NCBI RefSeq assembly: GCF_024362695.1
Contig: NC_065408.1
Coordinates: 9,486,001 to 9,550,000, forward strand
Reading direction: 5' to 3'
Length of the DNA: 64,000 nt
Origin: Pectinophora gossypiella
Taxonomy: Eukaryota; Arthropoda; Insecta; Lepidoptera; Gelechiidae
The first letter of the stretch is position 1; each line of letters starts with the position of its first letter. Positions 48,501-60,500 of this stretch are shown here, piece after piece. The notes below the pieces were generated by a model, which worked only from the letters and a program-made list of their open reading frames with translations, made no database searches and was not told the DNA's origin. Made by a program: the position numbers and the translations under genes.

Positions 48501-51500
48501 AGGAATATTGGGTCAAAAAATTTGCTATAAAGTCTCACCATCAGATATCCTTTGCAAATGGTCCATGTGATTAGCTAGTCGCGGCAGTCGCAACCGCAGC
48601 AGGTCCCTGAAGGCAGCCATATCTGCAGACAGGCCTCGGAGGTCGTCTGCGAAGTAGCCCTCGGGCAACACTGCTTCCACCAGGTATATCATTACCTGGG
48701 AAACAGACATTATATGAATATAGTATCGGACTGTCAGTTAAATGCCCCTAGGACAAATGCTTGTCGCTCAACGGTTTTACTGACGGCCTCCGTGGTCCAG
48801 TGGTTGAGCGTTGTGCTCACGATCCGGAGGTCCTTGGGTTCGAATCCCGGTGGGGACAAATCACAAAAATCACTTTGTGATCCTTAGTTTGGTTAGGACA
48901 ATACAGGCTGATTAGGTGATTGTCCAAAAATAAGATGATCCGTGAGTATAAGGAAGACATAACTAAAGCTAATTTTAGAATTATGAAACTAAAATTAATT
49001 TTGTGTCAGTCCACATCACAGCAAAAACCACAACATAAATCAAAAAGAAGACGGAGCATAGGTACATACTTGTACATAATACTTAGGTACTATTACCGAC
49101 GGACCGAGAAATCCATTGATCTGTTACTTTTTCACTAAAAAATAATTGTGATAAAAGAATTACAAGTACCTATAACTTCACAATAAACATCTTTCATATT
49201 TTCTACTGGACACGGGCCTCCTGAGACCTCCTCTCGTCAACTTGTGCTAATAGTTTCTCCAACATTTAATTAGAAAAGTTTTGTAAGTTCATCCAAGGAA
49301 CTGCGCTTAATAACAAAGGATAAAATATGTGTCAATAGACGAAATTGACTTTAGACAGTTTTAAGCATGGATGAGCTAGAAAGATCTACCCATATAAAAC
49401 GGTCACCCATCTACAGCCAAGAAGAAGACAAGAGAAGTGTGTCAGGATCGAAGCAAATGGAATTCCATACTCTCTGCTTACCCCGGTGGGAAATAGGCGT
49501 GAGTATATACATATATTATGTATGTATCAACGGGCTGACTGAGCGTAACCTTGGTTAGTACTTATCAATTAATTCTTTAGTAGAAAAGGCAGAATTATAC
49601 GTTTACAAAAAGCCAGCTTTAGTTTATCGTATCTTTGGACTTGAAAAATGGCTGCAGGTTGTCTTCTAATCGTTTGTGGACTTATCCACTCCATTACAGA
49701 TTACGGGAATGAGTTTATGTATGTATGTTATGTATTTAAAAAACAACATAATACCTTCAAAGAATCAGATTCTGATTTCTCCATGACCTCTAATATTATA
49801 GCCGCAAGCATGTTGAACCCCTGGCAATAACCTACATCCTTGTTCCATCTGAAACAACCAAACAAGTATTAATATTATAAAGTGTGGGCTCCGAACCTAC
49901 CGACCTTTGAAAAGGGCTTACGCCACTAACCCTTTAAAAGCTTTCGTGTCATCCCCTTTCCATCTTCTTCGAAACATTATACTCGTGTTTATTTAAACAA
50001 GCCACCACGTTAAAACAATAACCTTGTAAGTTCATAATTAAATATTGGTGCTTATTACTGCAAATTTTATTTTAAGTTATTCCTGACATTTTTTTATCCG
50101 CTGAAAAGGAAAGCGACGGGCATAAAGTTAATCGGCAGGCATAAAGTTTATGGACCACACGTCAATTTTAGGCAGCAATCTAAAACAACTCTAAAAATTT
50201 TACATCGGTCAATAACCTAACAGAATTAAGTTGACAGCACAAGTCAAACGGGTTGCAAACCAGTGAGATACCTATTTATTCATTATTTCGCTTATTCATT
50301 TTGATATTGACGGCTGTTAATCACCCGTCCCTTTCCTTTTCGGTGGATAGAAAATTACAGGTATAACTTAAAGTAAAATTAGCTGGTGTCCACAGGAATT
50401 AGCACCATTATCCTCCATAATTACAGGCGGAATTAGCTATTTACTAGAATGTCAATGAATTCAGAGAATTATTCACAGTCGCTTTATTGAATCCGTTTTA
50501 TTCTCAAGATTAAATAAATATTAATGTGTTTCTGGTTCAGCGGAAGGAAAATCACGTCGAATGAAAATATAATAAAGGTCTATGGAAATCCTCACCTCGC
50601 GTAAGCTAATAGTACCCTCCGCAGCATTGCTTGATTTTCCCGACCTTCCGTGCCACAAAATAAAGAGCAGCCAGTGCGGTGTAAATCCTGAAGATGCAAT
50701 AACGAGGTTTTATTACACAAATAACAATATTATCATAATACACAGACAACTCACATCCTATTATTATGCCAATTGGGGTGAAGAGCGCGTCAAGTCACCA
50801 GCCGCAAGTAAGGCTTGTCGTAAAAGCTGATCATGGGATTAAGCCGAAATATGTATGATAATCCTTACGAAACATAAACTTGCGAGTTGTTTCGATTTTT
50901 TAATGGGAAGTGTAGTTCAAAAGAAAGTTAATTTCAAATTATTAATTTTTAATTACATTTACGTAATACAAAGCTCCTAATTTAAATTTTGGTGAAGTCG
51001 ACGTCGACGTGGTCTTTTAAGAACGAAATCCGTCTAAAATCCTATTAGGCTTTCAAGATTCTATTTATTTAATTTTAGAAGGATTAAGGTAATCAAAGGC
51101 AGGGCTGAAACGGACAGGTAAAGTAAATAGGTACTATACCTGTTGGTATAAGTACTCAAATATATATTTTTTCATCTTTATCCTTATTACCTTTGACTCT
51201 GCCCACACAGTTATTGAAATCACAAACGGAAAGGGAAAATAACAAAGGTTGATCCTTAAACTTTTTAAATGAGAATATTTATTTTTCTTTTCCGAACCGA
51301 GTTCAAATCACTTTATAACGAAATTCGTAAGGTACTTATATTATTAAAAGAAGAGGTTTTATGAAACCTCTCATTTAGAAAGTCCTTAGAAACCCTGAGT
51401 GATGGGTTAGGGTTCTACAAAAGGCCACATTGAAGCAATAAGGGATTTTCCAGACTATGTACCCAAAAATTATATACATGGCGCTGTAAAGATTTTCCTC

Positions 51501-54500
51501 CGTTTAACCTTTTAATTTCATGGATAACTTCATTTAAAAAGCAATATTGCAATTTCACATTTGCGCATATAAAAAGTACTGTCAACTGTGCTTTCTGTCA
51601 ACAAGTGTCCAATGGCAATATTGCTTTTTTGCACTCCCGTGCCCAAACGAGCAACGCGAAGGTAGAAACGCAAGGGTAGAGCACTACCTACCTTATCTCG
51701 ACACTCAAACTCTCGTAACTCTGGTTCGGATTACCTTTGTCTTTCAATGTGACTTCTTTACCCCCAAGATAGTATCAGTCCATACCTTTAGGATCTGCGC
51801 GCCAAGCTCTTCGTCATCGGGCATGGCCGTGCCTCGGAAACAGGCGCGCTCGGCCGCCGGCCAGTCGATGCCTCGCGCGTTCAGGTGCCGCTCCGCCAAA
51901 TTCAGCCATAGCTGGAGACAACCACATTACCATAGGATAAGGAATACGCAAACACGCAACGCATAGAACGGCAACATTTCGCTCCCCACCAGCGGCTGAG
52001 CTAGGTTTACCTCAGGTTTACCCCTCGGTCTTACTTTAGTCTTTAATCGCATGGGCTTCACATAGATGCGCGTATACGATAACATTAAAATGTGTAGTGT
52101 CTGTGTAAAACGAGGTGTTATGCATGAAGTGTCCCCCACCACTATCCCCCACCATAGATCACAGTCAATGCTAGTGATCTACGACACGTCACTTCGGATA
52201 GTGAAGATACCCTGTTCAAATCAAGCCATTTCAAAAGATGCCTGGGTAAAGATACCTGGGGCAATTTGTGCCTCTCCGACCACAGCGGTGCGAAACACGA
52301 TCCATTCAATAGGAGCATTAGTCAGTTCGCACCGCGGTCCGCAACGAGAAATGAGTAACCACCTTGTGATGTCACTACTACAAAAGTGACTTTTATTTTT
52401 TTTACTTTACCTATTTACCTACAAAATATAATTTCAAGAGAAAGTAAGTATAAGGTACTTTTTGGAATCGTAATAAAATAAAAAAATACCTACTTGCAGC
52501 GATAACTGAAGTCCAACGAGAGAAGTCGCAGGCGGCGGATAGCTACTAGGTACCTATTATTGAAAATTCCACCCCGAGACAGAGATCCTTTGAAATTGTA
52601 GGTTAGCTCAAGAACAATGTTTAATAAAGATAAAATAGTTACTTATAGATACCTACCTATTGTTATTAGCTACGAACTAGTTAAAATATGAAGAAAAATA
52701 ATAGGTAAGTAAGTACTTTATTACGTATATTACATTTATATTATTTGCTGTCTTTTCCAGACAAATATATTGTTCTTAAGTATATTCACAAATTAACGTA
52801 AGCTATTTTCTGTTTAGATTCTCAATTGGATAGGAATATTATTCCCTGCGGTAAACCTTTGTAACTTAGTACCTACTATGACTATAAATGCGAACATTGT
52901 AAAGTAAATGACGTAACTTCTACTACAAATCTCTCTTTAAAAGTCCATAACTCTCTTTAAAATATTTTCTACACGTAACAAAACGAGGTCAAAAACCTTT
53001 AAAAAATTGAAATTTAGTACCTACAACTTTGATTCGTACGTGTAAAAAAGCAAGGTGTCTAGTACTTGTTTGTTCTTGGCCAACAACGAAGTGAAATATG
53101 AAATTCAGTAGTAACATTCAGTATACGTTATAATGTTAATTTCCATAGTAAGTATAAAGAACTCCTAGACTGAACAAAAGCCAAAAGCTGTAGCCGCCGC
53201 GGCGGCGTCGAGACGGGAATCGTAAAGGCGGCGACCAACAAGGGCGAACTATTGGGCCATCTGATAAACGCCATAGCTTTGTCTGGGGGTCTTCTAGGTT
53301 AAATGAGCCATGGAAGCATTTGGAAGCCAGTTGTTTAGATAAGTAGCAGGGGTGACTTGGGTGAACGTAGGTATCGGTCCTTCCCCCCATGAAGACTTTT
53401 CGCAAAACTTTTTTTGTCAGAGTTTACTGTTCAAGAAATTATGTTTACCATTTAAAAGTAATACTACTGAATTATATTTGGATTGCCCAAGGAGGTACTT
53501 AATACCTAAGTTTGTCGGTACTTACTACAAATACGTTTTACTGACAGCAGGTTCGTTATATGATCCGAAGCGTCGTAACTACGACTCACGTGTGTTTGTA
53601 GTAAACCAAGCCTTCAAATCAGGCACGTACGCCTTTAAGAGTGGAATTCATTTTATTGATGTTCTTAGTAAAAACAATAAAACCCTATACTGGTAGTTGC
53701 GACACACTCAACATTGCTACAACTATGGAATTACATTTTCTGAAATAATTATTTGAATTTAAATTCTCCGTCGTAGAAACTTACGTCCAGTCAGTGAGAC
53801 AGAATTAGTATTTTACTTACATCTAACTATGAACTTGGAACTACGAGTATAAATAACACTTAGTAACTGCAAAATAGACGGTATCGTATTAACAAATTAG
53901 CAGTTAGGAAAGTTACTCACCCGTTGTGGGTTTGTTGGAAAATTCAAATGTTTGGCTCGAGTCCAATTTTGTGGTTTTGGCCCGTAAATAGGTACCTTTG
54001 GTTGGCATCAGTTAGATATAATAATTGCGTAAGTCTAAGTTTCCAAGGGACGCTAGAGTATACAAGTTGGTGATTCGCCACTCTATTAATTCTTGACATG
54101 TTCTATATTTAGCCCACTTCCTTACGCGTGAGGGTAACTGACGTCATACTAAACTTTGATTACCTGCCTATGAGCCAATTCCTTATTTCTTTGCGAACTG
54201 AATCCATACGCGTATTTTTTAGACGAAATACCTACGTTTAAAACTTTTCGTCTTAATTTACTTTTATTCAATGAAAATTATATATGCTATTTTTCTGCTC
54301 ATAAAAGACTTCGACGTACTTAAATGTTTTTTGCTTTTTATATACTTACGAGAAACTTCGTAATAACTCAAATTAGACTAGTAATAAAGAAGTAAAGGAG
54401 CTTTTGTGTAAATATTTATATGAATCAGATATGAAACAACAGGCGCTCGCAAGTAAGTACACGCGTGGAAATAGAAAACACAATATTTGCTGTTCCCAGG

Positions 54501-57500
54501 AGCTGTAGCAGTCGGAAAATAAAGCGGCGCCTCTTAGAAATATATCGCCATGATGTGATGCTTTTCCGAACAATGAAGTAAACCGAAGTCTATTCTTAGA
54601 CGGAAATAAAATGTCGAGCTCGCATATTGTGTTTTGTTGTGGATAAATAGCGGGCACATACATACAAATCATGATGCTTTTATTCATTTCATATACATCC
54701 CGTGCAAGGTCTCGGGCGGAAAAAACTTAGAATTTTTCGTTTCAAATATATTTTCAGTCATAGACTTAAAGAGTGAGCATTACGTATAAAACTGTGAAAA
54801 TTATGCGTGAGTGAGCATATTCACTGTAAAATTCATCTGATTTATCTCCAGACGTAAAAAATAAAAAAATCCGCAAGTTGTTTTCTTATGATTTAACTGT
54901 ACGACTTAGTAAAAATACCTAGACTCGAGAGTTCACATGTGGGTAGGTATGTATGGACATCGGACATTCGTATTCCAACTTGCATGGTATTGCGCTAACA
55001 AATTATTTCACCTCTCCAAATGACCTCCAACGGGCATGATATTAGAGTTATGTAAAACGGGATCAGAATCCTACAACTAGGCTGAAAATATGAGGGCGCT
55101 TTACCTCATATTATGTCGTTTAGCACATGATACGAGGGTAAAGGTCATGGCCACAGTCTCGAACATAGTACTTACCCATTTAAGTGTCCAAAATAAACAA
55201 AGTTAGCTATAAATTGATGCTCCATTCAACTGGAAGCCTTTATAAATAAGACAAGGCCTGGGTCACAGCTACAAAATAATAATGCCATTATCGGTTCATT
55301 GCCTAAATCAAATTAAGGTAAGTAAACCAAGTTAGTAACTTTGTAATTCGACTTTGATTATCAAGTTTACACTAACGCATCAAATGGCAAGTACAAGCAT
55401 CTCATTTAAGTGTGGTCTTAAGTTAGTGGATAAGTAAATGGAAGCGTTGCGGAATATGATATCCTTAGGGAACCATTTGCATGAGTCTTAATACAAATGT
55501 CCCTTTTATATATGCAACTAACTATAGCACGTTACTTTGTTTGCGCAATTTTCGCTTATATCACTGCGGCGAGCATTTAAATGCTTGCTACACATAGAGC
55601 TAGGAGAACTTGTCAAGCGCCACAGTAAGAAAAATTTACAATAACATCAAAAAATTAAATTGGGATTCCGCGTCCCGGCTCGTTTGTCCCGTGTCCCCGG
55701 TTCTGTGAGCATAAACTTATTATCGTCTCTGGAATGTATCCTAATTTATTCCTAGGTTTTTAAATGAGCGCAATTTTCATCCAAATTGGTCCAACGGCCT
55801 TGTTGTGACAAGGTAACAGAGAGACAGAGTAATTTTCACATTTTGTGTATAATGTGAATATTACTCTATCTGTGTGCTGCGGTAAACGCGCTCGGTCTGC
55901 GATTGTTGAAGTTAAGCAACTTTCACAAAGGCCGGTCATAGGATGGGTGACCACAAAGTAAAAAAAGTTTTCATCTCGAGCTCCTCCGTGCTTCGGAAAG
56001 CACGTTAAGCCGTTGGTCCCGGCTTTATTAGCAGTCGTTAATAACCACCAATCCGCACTGGGCCTGCGTGGTGGTTTAAGGCCCGATCTCCCTATCTATC
56101 CATAGGGAAGGCCCGTGCCCCAGCAGTGGGGACATTAATGGGCTGATGATGATGAATAACCACCAATCCGCACTGGGCCTGCGTGGTGGTTTAAGGCCCG
56201 ATCTCGCTATCCATCCATAGGGAAGGCCCGTGCCCCAGCAGTGGGGACGTTAATGGGCTGGTAATGATGATGTATAATAATAATAGTATGGATTTACTCG
56301 TAGTTAAGTGGAAAGTAATATAGGATAAGGTGTTTTGGGATTGGATGACACTAGTAATAAGAGCTCCACTACGCACTAGGAGGCTCTTTGAATTGCGTAG
56401 TTTCATAGGAATTTCGAAACGAACGCACGTTTTGTGCTTATAAATAACTTACGTATAGTACTGTAATAATACACTTTGTTCACTTGAAACCCGTCGTTGA
56501 AACGATCAATACTCCTGTTTATCTTTACTGCATGTTTGAATTCGTTCGATTTTGTTATCACACGAAGAAAATTATTGCATGGGAGAATGATGAATGGGTG
56601 AATTCCTGAAAGTGTAATTTCAATGACGCATTTTTTTCATTATAGAGTGATAGTAGTTGCGCTCGCGCCCGTAATTATGTATCCAATAGGTACTTTGTAA
56701 TATGGAGGGCCGTGGAAAAACGCTTGATTCTCTCTGTAAGATCCGCAGGTGCCAATCCCAGCACGAGCCTAAACCAAAGATTTTTGAATTCATATTTGGT
56801 ACTTTTTTTTGGTATTTGGTGGTTTTTGGTTTGGTTTTTTAGTAGCTAATTATCATAAAGTCATAAGACATGCCTAAACCAATGATTGTCGAATTTGTTT
56901 CGGAATCCTTGTTTGGATCATAAATGACTATCACGGCTCAGCGGTCACGAAAAACATCGTGAAGAAATCCTCATGCCCGAGAAATGCGTTTCGGAGGTGT
57001 GTGACCTAACCTGTATTAGTCTGGTTTATCCTTCGCGGGTTGGAAGGTCAGACAGGCAGTCGCTTCTGTGAAAAATCGGACCTGTGAAATTTTCATGTTA
57101 GGTAAGCGGACTATTTGAAAACGCAATAACGCTAGGGAGATGATGATGATGATTTTGTAACATGTAAAAAATGCGTCACCGAAATGATGAATGGAAAAGC
57201 TCCTATAATCACGCTCGCTGAGTTCTAACCAAGTTGGGTGATAGTTGTGATCTATAGGTAGTTCTAAAAAAGTCACCGTGGTCCTGTAGTTCATCGGCTT
57301 GCTTTTCAAACAGGGAGCGCGGGTTCGAACCCCGGTACCGGACTTGCACCATCATCATCAGCCGTCAACGGCCAACGTCCCCACTGCTGGGGCACGGGCC
57401 TTCCCTATGGATGGATAGGGAGATCGGGCCTTAAACCACCACGCGGGCCCAATGCGGATTGGTGGTTATTAACGACTGCTAATGCAGCCGGGACCAACGG

Positions 57501-60500
57501 CTTAACGTGCCTTCGGAAGCACGGAGGAGCTCGAGATGAAAACTTTTTTTTTTGTTGTCACCCATCCTATGACCGGCCTTTGCGAAAGTTGCTTTACTTC
57601 AACAATCGCAGACCGAGCGCGTTAACCGCTGCGCCACCGAGCTCCTCTTGCACCAATAACTTATTAATTATCTTAAGTACAGTTTTCACTAACACAGTTG
57701 GCTCGACCATTATAGACGGCGATACGGCTCACCTATCACGTTGGTCTAACAGAAAGTTCGATAGAGTCGATAGAGTGGGTACTTAGTTCATCTTGCGATT
57801 GATGTACCTGCAACTACGCTACTCCACTACTCTACTCTAATTACTTTATGGTTTTATTTCTAGTTGTACTGCAAACTTTTGTTATTTGTAATTTAATATT
57901 GCTTTAAATATCCGGAGGTCGTGACCTCGGGGGTTGAAAAGACCACATCGAAGCAATTCATCTACAAAAGCAATATTGCAATAAGACATTTGCGCATATA
58001 AAAGTAAGTGCGCAATGCAAACTAATGTCAAATAGCAATATTGTTTTTTAGATGAATTGCTTTTATGTAGCTCTTTTAACTCCCCTGGTGTCTTTTGCGA
58101 CAGATTTCATCTAGTTTAAACTGCAGTCTCTTCACAAATGTTCAAACTGAGTGTTTTTGTATGTGAAAGTTTTTGTGGAGGAAATAAATTTTACTTTTCC
58201 TACGCGCATTGGTATATAGAGAAGTTGGGGGTTAAAATGGCCACATCGAAGCAATTCATCTAAGAAAGCAATATTGCTATTTGACATTTGTTTGCATTTT
58301 GCAAATTTTAACCCCCCTTATGTTATGGTTGTACCTTCTTGCGGAAGTGCTGTGGTACCCCGGCGGGCAGGCGCGCGACCAGGCGCATAGCATGCAGCCA
58401 CTCCGCGTACCCGCCCTCGCCTGGGCCCTCCCCAGGCGCCACGCCGAACCGCGCGCCACTCTCGCCCGCTGAACATAAATGTACATTAATATCATAGATA
58501 CTCATCAAAGGTAATTACCATAAAGTTGTAAAGCTAACTATTGTATCCGTGGGAACCCAGTTGGTAGAACGCTTACCTCTCACTTTGAGGTCGCAGGTTC
58601 GAAACCGGCACAGGCCTAAACCAATGATTGAGGAATTTCTTTTTGGATCATAAATGATTATCACGTGCTCAGTGGTGAAGGAAAACATCGTGAGGAAACC
58701 CATATTTTCGTAGGTATGTGACCTAACCTGTATTGAGCTGGTTTTCCCTTTGCGGTTTAGAAGGTCAGACAGGCAGTCGCTTCTATAAAAAACCGGACCT
58801 GTCAAATCTTCAGGTTAGGTAAGCGGACCCTGTGAAAGGCGGGATAATGCTCGGGAGATGATTGTTTAACTATTGTGTCTGGAAATCTCGGCGGCAAGAG
58901 GACAAACATCATCCATAAAAAATATATATGTATAACCAGTCCATATACGTCCCACTGCTGGATACATTTCACCATCCGGATTCAATCATCCGGTGGGGGT
59001 AGTATTCGCCACCACGCTGCTCTAGTACGGATGAATCGGTTGTTTATCATCATCATTTTTTTTTCTACTTGCCCCCACTGCTGTATGGGGAGCAATAGAA
59101 TTCCTAGGAGATGTCCTTGATGCCTTATAAATCTGAACTTTATGAACCGTAAAGTTAATATTTCTCGGAGCGCGCGTGCAAGGTTCATTACCCTAACACT
59201 GGCACACTATTATTATTTTATATATTACTCTTACTTTTACAATATACATACTTAATTCAATAACTAACGCCGTTGAACCAGACCCACAACCAGGTTTGTT
59301 TCAGTCAGAGTCAAAGTATTACGTATGCGTAGTCAAATCTACCACTTTTTAAAAAAAATGATAATTTACTGCTCCCTTATTACAATAAGGGAGCGGTAAA
59401 TTATAACGCGCATCAGCCCTATTCAAACGCAAAAATGAAAAATGGTAATTATTGTCTTGCTTATAGCAATTATATCTGCGCAATATGAGTATTTTAGACT
59501 TTGGATCTAACATTAATAATGCTTCATGTGTTGTAGTTTATAGACTGCTGTTTCTTTTGATTTGTCAGGCTAATTATGCATAAGCAACCTACATACGTCT
59601 AATTCCTTGGCACAGTTGGCGCCCGTGGCTGGCGCAGAAGTTTTCATCAATCATAGGAAAGTATAAAACATAGTCCACAGCGATTGCTGCAATGCGAATT
59701 AGCCAAAGTAATGGTGCATCGCTTAATATGTATCCTACAATATCACCGGATATAAAAATTGTTTAACAGACAGACATTACTGAAACTGCAAAAACACTTT
59801 CGGTCGCTACATACATTTAAACTATGTCTGCCTGTTCTGATTTATGCTTTATTCATCATCACCAGCCCATTAAAGTCCTCACTGCTGGGGCACGGGCCTT
59901 CCCTATGGATGGATAGGGAGATCGGGCCTTAAACCACCATGCGGGCCCGATGCGGATTGGTTATTATGCTTTATTAATATAGTTGATCTGATGAAATGAT
60001 AAAATACGAAATTGCAATGGTCATTAAGTATATCAGAACCTCATTTTAAACAGGAGAATGTCTTTCATAATCTATTTCGAGGAATAACCCTGGAGCCAAA
60101 CTATTGCCATTTTTGGGTATTTTGTGTCGAAAAAGTACCTAGTAAATGCTAAATGCAATACCTATAAGGGAAATCGATAATAAGTCACGTCAAAAATTAT
60201 ATAAAATGTGGGTTTACTGTAGGTATTTGTATTTGATGTGAACGAAGATTTGGTAAGAATAACTAGTGGAGCAAGCTAATTAATAATAGCCCGGCAGAAG
60301 CTGGCAATCAAATAATCACATCGTACGAAATCCTCGAAGAAGAATTGGAGTGGCCTAACTCTATTTCAGCACGCGATCGTATCAGGTGTACCGTATAATT
60401 CAATTAGTTTTCCATTACCTACAACAAGTCGTGGTACTTACGTGGAATTCAATAAAAGTTTAGTTTCAGTAGGTACGTAGCAATCCAAATTATATCAATG

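Larger units (their letters stand above)
48539..58468 (-). other. TBC1D30: TBC (Rab-GAP) domain exons
   Basis: Five exons and the start of a sixth cover the front of the TBC fold. The arginine finger is in QILKDLHRTGC across exons 51786-51911 and 50596-50687, and the glutamine finger YCQ is in exon 49755-49848. Both catalytic motifs are intact, so GAP activity is expected. The C-terminal half continues into 47768-47939 (FTMQWFLTLYATWLP, IWDLILLDGNEVLL). Confidence 0.88.

Noticed and set aside
51547..52389. Plus-strand frames of 107-139 codons
   Set aside because: The first overlaps a TBC1D30 exon (51786-51911) on the opposite strand and a MITE fragment; the second has no support.
53352..54687. 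Two open frames of 104-114 codons in the large TBC1D30 intron
   Set aside because: AT-rich, ordinary composition, no motif, no splice context. Expected by chance in several kilobases.
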